From Cyanophora paradoxa (Eukaryota; Glaucocystophyceae; Cyanophorales; Cyanophoraceae), in the NCBI GenBank assembly GCA_004431415.1, contig QPMI01000173.1, forward strand, positions 102,949 to 166,948: DNA of 64,000 nucleotides. Direction: 5' to 3'. Below the pieces are notes generated by a model. The model worked only from the letters and a program-made list of their open reading frames with translations. It searched no databases and had not been told where the DNA came from. How positions within the stretch are numbered: the stretch's first letter is position 1; each line of letters starts with the position of its first letter. The position numbers and the translations under genes were made by a program. Below are positions 11,673 through 23,298 of this stretch, one piece after another.

Positions 11673-13880
11673 CTAGTTGTGGTAGGCGGGCCCGTGGTAG
11701 GAGGCGGGGGCGCCGCAGGAGGGGCACTCGGCGAGGCGCGGGGGGCCGGGGCCGGGGCCGGCGAGGGCGCGGATGCAGGCGCGGCAGAGGTCGAGGCAGC
11801 CGCAGGGGAGGAAGAGGACCTCAGCGCACGCCCCGGGGCCGCAGCGCCCCGCGCACGCCGCCCCGGGGTCGCCCCGCGCCTCCTGCCGCGGCCGCACCTG
11901 CCGCCGCGTCAGGGACGAAGCATCGCCGGCCGTCAAGCGTCGAGAAACGTGTACCCGCTGGAACGACGAGAAGGCATTCGTGCAGGCCCTGCGGGTGGGA
12001 GTTCGAAGCGGGGCCGGGGCCGGCGCTGCAGCCAGCGGAAGGGCGCGTGGCGGGGGCGTCGGGGCCGGCGGGCGCACGGGCAGGTCTTGCGGAGCGCGAG
12101 GAGGCCGGCCGCGCAGGACTCGCACACGGGCTCGCAGCCTGCCCGCCCCCGGGCCCCGGCGCCCTCAGCGAGGCAGGGGACGCGGGGCGGCGGGCGGGGC
12201 AGGTCGGGCGGGGCGGACGGCAGGGGAGGAGGCGGGCGTCGGCGGCGAGGGCGAGGCAGACGCAGCACTCGCCGATCCCGTACAGCGCCTCCTCCTCCAC
12301 CCCCACGCCGCCGGCCCCGCCCCCGCCGCCGCCCCCGCCGGCCCCGAGCTCGACGAGCCGCTGCCGGCCGGCGCCGCGGCGGGGGCCGGGGCGGCGGCGT
12401 GCGGGCGGCGAAGGGGTCGTAGCGGCGCGGGGCGGCGGGGGCCGGCGGGGCGGGGGCGGTCACGGCTCCTGCAGGCGGCGGGGCGGGCGGAGGCGCAGGG
12501 GCGCTGGGAGCGGCGGGGCCGAAGGCAGAGCGCGCGGGGCGAGGGGATTGTACGCTCGGGACGGGCGATCCCGGGGGGCGGCTGGGGCGGGCTGGAGGGG
12601 GCGGGCGCGGGCCGGGGCGGTGCGGAAGGGGCGGCCGGGGGCTGCGGCGGCTGCGATGGCGAGGGCCTGCGACGGTGTCGGTCAATGGAGCGGGGGGAAC
12701 ATGGCCGCGAGGCGGCTTACACGGGCGCGGGATGTCCGGGATTGGGCGAGGGGAAGGCTGGTGGCCGATGCGCGTGCGCAGCGGCGCCGGCGGCGAAGGG
12801 TTGTAGGGTCGCGGGGCGGACCGGGGGCGGGGGCGGGGGCGGAGGGATGCGTCCGGCGCTGCGGACGCGTCCCGCGAGGCGGAGCCGAAGGCTGACGAGG
12901 ACGCCGAGGGGAGAGGGGCCGCGGGGCCGCCCGCACCGCCCGGGGTGCCGGCAGAGGCGCGCGGGCGGGCGGACGGGCCTCCCGCGGGGCGGCCGGAGCC
13001 TCGCGGTCGCCCCTCGAGCCCGCGGCTGCCGTCGCCTGCGCCTGGCCACCGGGGCGGGCGCCGGCTGCTTCGCGATGCTGCGCCTGCTCCCGGCGACGGG
13101 GCGCCATCCCTCCCCGCCATCGGCCGCGCCTGCCGAGGCAGCCGCGGCCGCGGCTGCGGGGGCCGCCACCGACCCCCGCGGCAGCGCCGGCCCCTGTCCG
13201 CCGCCGTCTTCGTTGGAGTCGTCCTCCTCCTCGTCGGACTCGGAGGGGCCGCGCCCTGGCGCCGGCGCGCGGCCCGCGGCGGAGCCGGCGGCAGCCTGCG
13301 CGCGCAAATCGAAATGCTCAGCCGCAAGACTAGCGAGAGAGAAGGCGCCGAAAGTGCACCGGGGGCCGGTCGCGCTCGGCGGCCTTCTTCGTCTTCTTCC
13401 GGCCGCGGCGGGCCTTGACGGCAGAGGCGGCGGGCGCCGGCGCCGGCGCTGGGGCCTCGGGATCGATGGCGAGCTCGGCGAGGACGCGCTCGACGGCCGC
13501 GGGGCCGCCCTCCGCGCCCGACACCCGCCGCAGCCTCTCCTCCGCCCTGCGCCCGCGCGCGAGCGCCCCACGTCCGCATCAGACCAAGCACCGGCCCCGG
13601 CGCCGACCGCTCGAGCTCGCGATCGCGCACGCGGCCTTGGCGGCCGTGTCGATGGCGTCGGGGAGGGCGGCGGCGCAGAGGTCGAGGGCGCGCTGGCACG
13701 CCCGGAGGCAGCGCTCCCGCTCCCCCAGCGCCTCCAGCACCCCTGCGCCCCGCCCCGGTGAGGAGAGAGAGCCCGAAGCGACCGCGCGGCCCCAAGAGAG
13801 GCGGAGGAGTCGCACGGGAGCGGAGGAGGATAATCGAGACGCCCCCGTACTGCGGGATCGGTCAGCGGGGCGCTTTTAAA
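11673..13880 (-). CDS. RING-finger protein with acidic and proline-rich linker
   Basis: Read on the minus strand, helical exons come first: LGERERCLRACQRALDL near 13735-13690, then AEERLRRVSGAEGGPAAVER near 13540-13490. A basic RRGRKKTKK patch follows (about 13410-13385), then an acidic SESDEEEDDSNEDGG segment near 13240-13200 and a Pro/Arg-rich linker. The C-terminal part holds two cysteine clusters. The first is GECCVCLALAADARLLPC near 12270-12220, continuing after an intron with CESCAAGLLALRKTCPC. The second is CAEVLFLPCGCLDLCRAC near 11800-11745 followed by ECPSCGAP before the stop. These resemble C3HC4-type RING fingers of E3 ubiquitin ligases. The 5' boundary is unsure: the helical exons could belong to the larger minus-strand gene immediately upstream, making this its C-terminus. 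Confidence 0.5.
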
Positions 13881-13889
13881 CTTTAAAGA

Positions 13890-16800
13890 TCAGGCGCTGG
13901 CACGGCTGCGCGGCGCTCGGGGAGGGCGGACCAAGGGGAGGTACTCGTCGGCGAGGAGGGAGAGGGCGCTGCGCCACTCGCCGCGCTCGACGAGGCCCTC
14001 CGCGCGGGCGCGGGCCCGGTGCAGCTGCCGCGCGTGCTCCGCGGGGAAGACGTGCGCCGCAAGCTCCGCCACCACCTCCCCGGGCTCCCGCACCCGCGCC
14101 TCCGCGGGGAAAACGTTGTACGGCGCCCTCGACTCCTTGAGCAGCATGTTCTCAGCATCTTTGCGGGTCTTCTGCGTCGACAAGTCCATGTACAATGACA
14201 TCCATCGCCTCTGCTCGAGCGAATAAGCCGCCTTCGAATTTCTCTGGGGCAATTGGGACGTCGAATCATGAGCAGACCGCATTAACAAAATTACATATAG
14301 TATCGTCCGTGCGGTCGGGTGCGTGCAGTATGTATGCCTCCGCCGCTTTGCCCCACGCAAGAAGGTCTTGCGCCTGCTTGCAAAGATTGCGCCGCTCCGG
14401 AGGCACAAGGGACAACGAGGCGCATTTCATGGAAATGGTTGCCGAGAGCCCGTAAAGGCACTGCGTATACGGAATTGCATCAAATCCGAATCGAGATTCT
14501 GCAGTAACTTGCGGCTTCTGTACCTGAGCAAGGAAGACTTCGTCGGGCTCTGCTGTTGCCAGGCAAGCTGCCAGGCACTTGATCTGGGTATCCAGCTGTG
14601 ATTTCTCATCGAAAGCTGAAATTGCATCGTGAACGCTAGCTGAATCGTTTTCGGGTGATCGCTGCATTCTAAAGCAGGCCAAACAAAGACTGCGCGTTTG
14701 TGCCACCTCAAAAAGGACATTTTTGAGGAAATGCTGCCGGAGTAGCTTGCAATTGGAGACGCCAGCTGCAGCTGAGACTGACGCCTTCTCAAGCTCGACG
14801 CCTTGGCGATGAACGTTGTACAAAGCGGTAGCACGCATCACGTCGAACGCATCACAATCGGTCGCAGAACCAGCGCCTTCGTTGAAGCCCTCGATGGTCC
14901 GAAGCAGAACGTGGTGAACGAGACGAGCGACCGGATGATGAGAATACACCGACTCCATGAGGCGTCGGCACTGCTCCCGGAGCACGTCCCTGTGCTCAAG
15001 CAGGCGCGAATGCTGTTTACGCATAAGCACATCCAGCAGCCCAGTCGACCTTGGCGTAGCCAGATCTAGAGCCATGTAGGTGTTCCAGAGATGCGACTGC
15101 AGGTAGAGCCAGACGATGGCGACGTTGACCGCCGTCATGCTGTTGAATTCGATGGGATAGGCACGAGTCGCTTCCTGCCAGGAAAGAAGGAATTATGCCC
15201 CAAACAGATGAGAAAGAGATGTGAGCATGTTAGAACGGACAAGGGTTCGCTCAAGTTTGTCCGTTTGCAAGAAGTTGCAGATGCTGAAGGAGGTGGATAT
15301 CGCGTCCACCAGTCTCTCGAATCCCCGCGAGCACGTGGCAGGGCCCTCTGTCACGAGGCGCAGGCCCTCCGCCCACTGAGCGTACGCCGAGCACAGGTGC
15401 CACCTCACAGAACGTGCTGACTCCAGATCGCCCTCGCTCATCGCGGCGAGCAGGTCCGGGTCGGCGAGTGGTGATGCAAACGCCCTCATTCTGCACCACC
15501 AGCCCGCAGAGGTGCTCTGCAAACGAAAGGACGTTGTCACATTACTTGTGTATCAATACCGGCGAACACATAACTTGCCTTCACCGATGAAGTTGAAAGG
15601 CGCGCATCATGCGGAAAACGCATCCGTTTCTGCAGCTTTCTGGCTTCGCGCAGAAACTCGACGTAGCCAAGATGTGTCGCAAGCTTTTTGTCGACACGCG
15701 CCCGTTTAGCCCGACAGACGCTGGTGCATATGCTCTCGAACAATTCGCGGTGGATCGGGCAGGAAACGTGTTCCGTCAAGGTAGCCGCGGCTTTCCTGAC
15801 GGCTTCGGCGACGTCCACGGGACATTTCGCGGTCTTCGAGACCGCCTCCGAAGCCAGCTGGACCCGCGTTGCGAGAGATGGCACGGGCTGCCACGGCAAC
15901 CAGCTTTCGTCTTGATACGAAAAGGCACACTCGAGCTCCTTTTTCATTGCTTCCATTTCACCTGCACATCGAACAGCGAGCAGGGAGAAGAATCACCACG
16001 AGCTCGACGCTCGCGTGTGGAGTGCTCGCACTCTGGATCAAGGCTGCCCAGAAAGCGAGATGCTCATCTGCAAACAGACCGAAGTCCACGCCCGGCTCCC
16101 CATAAATGATATTCCTGGCCATGGGGCGCCAGCATGAGCTCACGAGATCTAGACAGTCGAATGCAGTTTCGTATGCTAGAAACAAATGAGGGCGCTCACG
16201 TTCCGAGGAGCGCGCCTTGGAGCTCCTTCGCTGCTTGAATGCAGCCACATTCCTCGATCTTGATTTCGTGCTCAAGCTTTCGGACCACAGAGACTCGGCG
16301 AAAACGCCGAAAAAGTCTGCGATATATATCATGCATATGGCACCAACATACGAAGATTCCATGATACCGAGCGAAAGCTTAAGCCACTTACCGCTTGCGT
16401 ATGCTGCTCCAGAATGCACGCGTGGATGCGGAAAGCTTCGTTCCAAAATATGGTTCCAAGTGGAGATTTCGTAGCGTTTCGATGCACACACCTCGACAAT
16501 CCTCATTGAATCCCAGATTCTCCAGGCAGTCTGCGAATCAGACGTCGACGTCTCAGCATTACGATTCGGCAATTGCAAGGGATCCGGAATAAAATCACGT
16601 GCTATAGATTATATACGCATTCAAAATTAAAGATTGAGACGCAGGGGAAAAGCGAAAACAGTATAAGCGATCGCGAGCCATACAATCTTTATTGTTTTTG
16701 AGAGAATATGGTGCGGCGAACCCTAGCATAATCATAAGCAGGAAAGATCAGATAATAAGATGCCGCGGGAAAGAAACGCACGGGAAAGCAGAACGCGCGA

Positions 16801-19800
16801 GCAGAGATCCATGCGTGCGGTGTCGGGGTGGTTCTTCACCTGCATGTACATACACTCCACTTATTAGCCATTGAACGGTGTTGCGCAAAGGTGAACGCGT
16901 GACTACAAACCGCGCTCTCGAGAGTGGAGATGGTATCGCGTAAATTGCGCACAGTTTGTTGATCACAGATTCCGATCATCAGGCTCCTCCGAGCTTGATC
17001 CTGCCCTTGACAATCAGCTCGCGACGCAGCCGACCCATTACCGATGAAGATCCAACAGATGTGTGAAAGCACCTTTGAGATTAAGTAGAAGCATTTACGA
17101 TTGACCTCGTGATCGTGACCGGGGGGCGCCGGCTGTGCATTTGGCGCCAGCCCGGCCTGTGGCCGAACACATGGCATCATGTTTGGATAGAACTCGCCGA
17201 GGAAGATCTCCTGAGGTAAAGCATAAAGAGAGGGTGCAGGAGCATCGTGCACGTGATCGCAAAGTTGCACACTTTGGTGGATCTTGGCGCCATCCAGATG
17301 AGGCTGCAGTATTCGGCCGAGTTCGCCAAGGATCCAAGGCCCAACGCGAAAGTGATCAGCCTGAGCATAGGAGAAGAAATTGACCGACTCTTCGCTAATT
17401 CGGCTGACTCAAATTCAAAGCGCCTCGCACGGTGACAGACCTGACGAACGTAGTAAGTCGCTAATTTGAATTAATTATGCAGAAGGACAATAGGAATCGA
17501 CATTTGAGGGCGCACGGCAGCAAAGTATGGATCGTCGGCCTTTGACGTCGCGATGTAAGCGCAGAGCAAGACGATAATGTCCTCGAGCTCGTCTAGCTTC
17601 AGCTTCACGTCGACGCTGATGGGGTGGGTTATGATGCGCAGAGCCGCAGCGTGCCGCCGGAGCAGGGGCGGAGCCGACGAATCCTTGAGCACGGATTCGA
17701 GCGAAGCTCCGATCGCGAAGGGTGCTGCTGGAATGAATGTTGCGTCCGATCCACCTGCTCGCTTCGGCTCAGATCGCAACTTCGACTTCGATCTGTCAGC
17801 GAGAGCGTCCGCTATCGGGAACGGGTCCGACGTCGCCTCGACGTCGGCGGTGGCGATGAGGAAGTCGATGTGCGGGTCGACGTCCCGAGGGAAGAGGGCG
17901 GCCGCGAGGGACAGCAGGCGGCGGGTCCAGCGGAAGCTGAAGGGGAAGACGACGTCGCGGCACAAGGAGAGGCGGAGGACGGCGAGGAGGGCGTCGCCGT
18001 CGCCGCTGCCCCCCTCCGTCCCCAGATAGCGAAGGAGCTGTGCCTGCGCACGCGCGAGCGAAATCAGCTCATCGCTTTCATGGTGTGACATCAACTTCAG
18101 GAGTCACTCGCCATAACATGCACGCGCAGAGCGGGATGGTACATGTTCGCGAGCTCGCGGCGGCAGCACAGGAACGAGGGGTCGGCGCGGAACGCATTCG
18201 CAATCTCTGCAGCCCCACGAGCGACCTTCCCCATCGACTGCGGCCCGTCGTCCGTGCACGTAGATTCCTCGATGGAACGAAGCCCACGAACGAAGTGGTT
18301 CATCGCGACAGCTGCCTGCTCGCGGTAGCTGCCGTAAAATGTGTTTCGAATTGACAGCATCGCTTGCTGCAGCTGTTCATCGAAATCTGGATTTGCTGGG
18401 TCCTCTATATCTTCCTCGAGAAGAGCACTAGAAAGTTGACCCGCGAGCGTCTAACGATCACGAATAAACACGAGATGAGCTATCGAAATTCTGAAGCGGG
18501 ATAAATATAAAAATCTGCAAAACCGCACCTGCGACCGTTCACGAAGAGACTTCGAGCCATCCTGCTGGGGGCACACGATCCCGCACTGCATCGACCGGTA
18601 GGCTCGGCGCAGCCGCGGCGACTCGAGCCAGTGCTCTGCGGCCCTCGCCCGCGCCTTGCTCGCCGCAGCCGACAGCTCCGGCCCGACGTGCACGTTCAGC
18701 GAGCACGGAGGGGCGAGCGCCGCCTCCTCGGCGAGGAGCGAGCCCAGCCGGCGGAACTCTGCCGCGGGGACGCCGTGGCGCTCGGCGACGACGCCGCCGA
18801 CGGCCCCAAAGACGCGAATGCGGTCGTGGAGCGGCGTCCTCGTCAGCGCGGGGACCGAGAGCTCGAGGGGGCACCAGCTGCCGGAGAGCCGCGACTGGAC
18901 GCTGCAGCTGTCAATGCACTGGTCGGATGGATGGCACGTAGATCGAGATCCTCGCGATCGCTCCTTCAGAAGCTTGTTCACGCCGAGGAGTTCGCGACGG
19001 AAGGCATCTGATATGCCTGCGCGCGTTCAGAAAAAAACTATTAGGATTCGTGAAATTGGAATTCCGCAAAATTGTACGTCGTTATTGTAAAATACCAAAA
19101 CCTAGACGAAACACCCCTGCTTGAAATAAAGAAAGGACGCTCACCGTCAAGGATTGCGGCCCAGAGAAGTATGCAGGGGTCCTTGAAGTGCTGAGCCTTC
19201 CGAAAGAGTTTGAACGCATCGGCATCCTGCTCATCCGTGGTCTTGTCAAAGCTGCCGAAGGATAAAGCGAGCGATCAGTACTGGATGTTCGTCGGATATT
19301 GATGTTCGTCGGATATTGATTACTTAAAATCATAATCATTATTTAAATGATCAGCAATTCAATCAGCCGCCCGATTATGATTATGAATGCTCATGAATGC
19401 TTACCGCCCGAGGATCCAGTCCCGAAGATTGACTGCGCCGTCTTGCAATCGGCAGCTGCAGGAGCATTGCTCGCTTTCCAGAGCTTCGAAAGAATCGCGG
19501 CGCCAGCCGGCCTTGTGTTGCGCGCTCTTCCACCATGACCCGAATCCCATGCGCTGCCCTGCCTTCAGCAGAACGAGCAGTCCAGAATGCGCGGCTGATG
19601 CGATCTCTCCTCGCAGCTCGTGCTGCTCGGAAAGCCCCAGGCCGACGCCCGCTCCTGTATCCGCGTTGCCGCTGGGCGTCACGTGCACGCAGTCCTCCGG
19701 CCCCGTTCGCGGCTGCTGCAAAAGAACGCGTCAACGAAATTCAGAGAATAAGTCCCCGCGCCTGGCCATGGGGCGCCGTAGAGGAATGGGGCGAAAGGGG

Positions 19801-19840
19801 GAGGAAGGGGAAATCGAAGCGGGAAGAGGGGGGGGGGGGG

Positions 19841-19873
<33 letters not shown>

Positions 19874-20183
19874 GAGGGAGGGAGGGCGGGTGGGGGAGGG
19901 AGGAAGGGGGGGTGGCGGAAGGGCGTACGGGCACATCGAGTTGAGATGCGGTTTCGGAAGTCGTGATGGAGCCACAAGCGGTCACGCCGTAGTCCGCCGC
20001 CCTCAAAGGCCGCGGCTGCCCGGTGCCGGGCTGCCAGGCCTGCCGCTCATGATCACAAACATGTGCAGTGGGACTTGCCCCTCTGCGCTTGCGATCGGCA
20101 GCCCGACCAGCAGTGCCGCCAGGATTAGCTTTCACGCTTGCTGCTGCAGCTGTGGCTGCAGCTGCATCTGTCTCGAGCTCCAT
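13890..20183 (-). CDS. Large helical protein of unknown family, many exons
   Basis: I do not recognise this protein. The region is less GC-rich than its neighbours, yet holds long open exons joined by GT-AG introns. The largest is about 14266-15138 (roughly 290 codons), which contains ESVYSHHPVARLVHHVLLRT. Others lie near 15540-15955, 17475-18095, 18100-18400, 18540-18980, 19140-19260 and 19401-19719. Translations are almost entirely amphipathic helix (for example IFWNEAFRIHACILEQHTQA near 16470-16400). No membrane segment or catalytic motif stands out. The proposed start at 20183 opens an Ala-rich exon whose frame joins cleanly in phase 0 to the exon beginning at 19719, across an intron with a long C tract (19828-19852 as G on the plus strand). 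The stop TGA is at 13890-13892. It could be two genes, or could continue into the RING gene downstream. Confidence 0.45.
16695..16723 (-). repeat. Dispersed motif shared with the retroposon 3' end at 31.0 kb
   Basis: Read on the plus strand, a T tract is followed by GAGAGAATATGGTGCGGCGA and then ACCC. The same motif with three substitutions follows the T tract at 31006-31036. Both would read, on the minus strand, as a conserved 3' end followed by an A-rich tail. This copy lies inside a probable intron of the unrecognised helical gene. Flanking sequence is not obviously shared, so it may be a truncated or old copy of the same repeat family. Confidence 0.55.
19284..19317. repeat. Two-copy 17-bp tandem repeat
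   Basis: GATGTTCGTCGGATATT occurs twice back to back. It lies in an intron-like, AT-richer part of the minus-strand helical gene, beside the exon that encodes FDKTTDEQDADAFKLFRKAQ. No function is evident. Confidence 0.8.
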
Positions 20184-21106
20184 GCTTCCCGGCCGCCAGC
20201 CGCTGAGCAACGAGATTCTGCGCATGCGCATGCGGATTTAAGACTGGTACTAGGGCGTCGGCCCGCAATCGGCTCGGGAAGACCTATAACTTCAGCTTCT
20301 CACCTTTTGCTACAGCTAGCTGCAGATCGCCCTCACAAGGGCCACGCGTGCACGTACGCGTACGCGTGTGAGCTGCAGCTGGCGCCACGGGCGTCGGGCG
20401 CGGCCGCGGCTGCAGCGAGGCGCGCGTCAAGCTTAAGCTTAAGCGTAAGGGAACCTAACCGATCGCTTAAGCTCCTCGCGCAGCTGGCAGGCCTAGGCCG
20501 CGGACGAGCGCGCGGCCGCGGGCTCACCGCTAGTTCCCAATATCGATGCGCCGATCTCCGACGAGCGAGATGCTCCCGATGCGTCGATCACTGCGTATCG
20601 AGCCGCTCGGTAACAAAGGCGAACGTGCCGTCGCGCGCCCCCGGCCCCCGACGACGGGCCGCACGCGTCCGCGTCCCCCTTGCAGGCTGAAGTTGCATCC
20701 GACCTTATCGGCAGTCGATCAGCGAAAAGCCCCACCCCGCGGCCGGTCGCCGCGCGCCCGCTGCCCCGTCCATCGCGCGGTTGCAATTGCGATTGCCGCG
20801 CGTGCGTGAGCTTCGGTGCTTTCTGTTCGTCGATCGCTGAGCTTTCGATCGGAGTTTTTGGAGATGCGCGGGACCAAGATCTGGAGCGCGCGGCTCGACT
20901 GCCGTACTCGTATTCGCCGCGAGCTCGTACCCGTGTGAATGGACGCACACGTACCCGACACTCGATTCCCGCTGTACCCCCTTCGAACTCTAGTGCGAAA
21001 TTAAAATTTCCACCCATCCCCAACTCTTCGCTGCAGGCTCGAGATCTGTGCCCTGTTCGTGGTATAGGTGTTTGCTGAAGTGGGGACTCTGCTGGGCGGG
21101 GCGGCC
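20184..21106. other. Spacer between two minus-strand genes
   Basis: This lies between the start of the helical gene and the 3' end of the acetyltransferase gene. It contains many short palindromes (CAGCTG, TTAAGC repeats near 20430-20470, CGTACGCGTACGCG near 20350-20370). I found no exon series with a recognisable product. Confidence 0.5.
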
Positions 21107-23091
21107 CTAGTAGCCATCCGTCTCGAAGAAGACGTGGTAGCTGCGGAGGGCGGGGAGGAGGATCCCCTGCGAGACCCGCGGGTTCTGCGTACCCCCGGCC
21201 CCGCCGACGCATGAGCCGCGGAGGTCGCGCCGAAAGGGTGGGCTGGGCGCGCGCGCGCGCGCCTGGTGCGTGAAAAGGAGGTGGAGCCACTCGCCGTAGT
21301 CCTGCTCCGCCACGAAGACCTGCCGCCGCCGCCCGGCCGCCCAGTCAGAGGCAGGCGGGGCGGGCCCGGGGCGGGGCGGGGCGGGGCGCGCCTTGCCCTC
21401 CTCGTCGAGGATCTCGAAGCCGAGGGCGCCGGCGAGCTCGGGGGCGGTGACGCGGTACATGGTGCCCCGCTCCTCCTCCACCGCGGCCCCCGCGTCCCCG
21501 TGGGGCACGTGCGCGGGGAGGCGCAGGGGCAGGGCCTCGGTGCCGCAGTCGCGGCAGGCGAAGGCGAGGAGGGCGGCGAAGGCGCCGCGGCCGCCGTCCC
21601 TCCGCAGCTCCGCGTCGCTGCACGTGAACTCCTTCACCTGCGCCCCGCCCCACGCCCCTCGGCCCCGGCCCCGCCCGCTCTGGAGGGGCGCCCGGGCGGG
21701 TTGCGCACGCTGGTGGCGGTGGGGGCCGGCAGGACGCGGGGCGAGCCGCCGGGCGAGGGCGGCACGCCGCCTCCGGGCGGCCGCTCCAGCCGGACCTGTC
21801 GCGGCCCGCCGGTCTCGAAGGGGGCGCGCGGGAGCGCGGGCTGGGGTACGGCGCACGGAGAGGAAGGCGACCGGGTGGTTCGCAGCGTCCACAGCGACGT
21901 ACCTGAGCGCGCAACCGTCGGCCGGCGGGCCAGGGCGGTACAGGGCGGGAGCTCACGCGTGGGGGCTCTCGACGGGGACCCACTGCTGCCAGTACCCGTC
22001 GCTGTCGCGAACGAAGGGACCTGCGGCGGGCGCGGGAGGATCCCGCTCGGGGGGCGCACGGGGCGGGGCGGGGGCGGGGCGGCGGGGAGGCACCGTTGAA
22101 GCGGCGGGAGTAGGAGGCGTGGATGGAGCGGACGCCGTCGAGCAGCGCGCGGTCGGCGAAGTCCATCTTGCGCGCCACGAGCTCCAGCGCTGCTCCCCCG
22201 CGCCCCCGCGCTCTCAGCCGCTTGGAGGGCCGGCGGGCGGCGCCGCACGCACGGTGGGCGGGCGGCGGGGCGGCGGCGGCGAGGCGGGTCATGACGAACT
22301 GGCGCGGGACGGCGCGGAAGCCCTCCCTGGCGTAGAAGGGCGCTGTGGCGGCCGCGCGTCGGGAGCGGCGCGGCGGGCGCGGCGCGGCGGCGGGGGGCAG
22401 GGGCACAGGGGCACACCGGCGGCGCCCGTGTGGAGCGATACGAGTCCGACGTGCTTGTGGGCCTGCGCGAGGCGGGCGCGTCGGCGGGCAGCGGGCGGGC
22501 CCGGGGCGGGCCCGGGAGGGGACGGGCCCGGGACGGGGCGGGGGGGGGGAACGACGGACGAGGTACTTGATGGCGTCGTGGAGGACGGCGCGGGCGAGGC
22601 CCTTGCTCCGCATCGACGGGTCCGTGGACACTTCGCCGATGCCGCCGACGTCCACCACCTTGCCGCGCAAGTAGCATTTCCGGCGGAAGACGCGCTGCGG
22701 AGCGGGAACGAGAGGTGAGCTCGAGCCGAGGCGTCGGGGCCGGGATCCGCGCACCACGGTGGAGACGATTGCGCCGTCAACCAGCGCGACGCGGATGCCG
22801 TTCAAATCCTTCCACGGATCCAGGTACAAGTCTGGCGCGCGTCAGCGTCAGTACCTCGGCCCAGGACGAAACTGTTCGCTAAGGGCGCGCACGATTCGCG
22901 AAGTACTGCCGGGGAGGCCTCCGCCCCACGTCCTTGAAAACTGCCGGAGGCTAAGCAGACCCGCGACGGCGAACCGCGTACGTGTCGTGCGACGCACCGC
23001 CAGCCACAAAGTCGAGCCATCGCTCGATCTCGTCTTCTTTGAGGCCCCTGATCTCTACCCGCTTCTTCTTGCCGTCCACCTCAATCTCCAT
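21107..23091 (-). CDS. GNAT-family N-acetyltransferase with extra C-terminal domain
   Basis: The start MEIEVDGKKKRVEIRG at 23091 precedes a long intron; the frame resumes with DLYLDPWKDLNG near 22840. The acetyl-CoA binding core is clear: CYLRGKVVDVGG then IGEVSTDPSMRSKGLARAVL near 22660-22590. This matches GNAT motif A, in which a V/I-G-E-V-x-T-x-P strand is followed by the R-x-x-G-L-A pyrophosphate loop. FYAREGFRAVPRQFVM near 22340-22290 is the usual GNAT motif B end (YxxxGF). A further region of about 250 residues follows, containing LRLPAHVPHG, RGTMYRVTAPELA and, near the stop, YHVFFETDGY. A second C-terminal fold after a GNAT domain is typical of two-domain families such as Eis-like or fungal LYC1-like proteins. 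Substrate is unknown. It is divergent from the ankyrin-RING gene. Confidence 0.7.
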
Positions 23092-23298
23092 CGGACAGCG
23101 TTCCCGAAACCGGACAGCGGCTGGTCGACGTCTGGACTCAGGAGTCTGGTCCCTGCAGCTGGTCCCTGGTCCCTGCCACTCCCTGGTCCCTGGACTTTCC
23201 TGGGGTACGAGACTATTCGTGCGCTTGCGCTCGGCCGTGCACGAACCAAGGTCTCGCTCTCGTAGGAGAGCGCATTCGTCGCATCGGCGGCGGCGCCA

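Noticed and set aside
11773-13761. A 662-codon open frame on the plus strand
   Set aside because: It is antisense to the RING gene, consists of Gly/Ala/Arg low-complexity text and has no domain. It is a high-GC shadow.
14266-15138. A BRO1/ALIX-like domain in the unrecognised helical gene
   Set aside because: One helix (IKCLAACLATAEPDEVFLAQ) loosely resembles the BRO1 LMLAQAQE helix, but the order and spacing of other BRO1 helices do not match.
20080-20135. A signal-peptide-like translation (KLILAALLVGLPIASAEG) on the minus strand
   Set aside because: A stop codon lies immediately before it in frame, there is no ATG, and no acceptor gives an open join. The overlapping frame that starts at 20183 fits the gene better.
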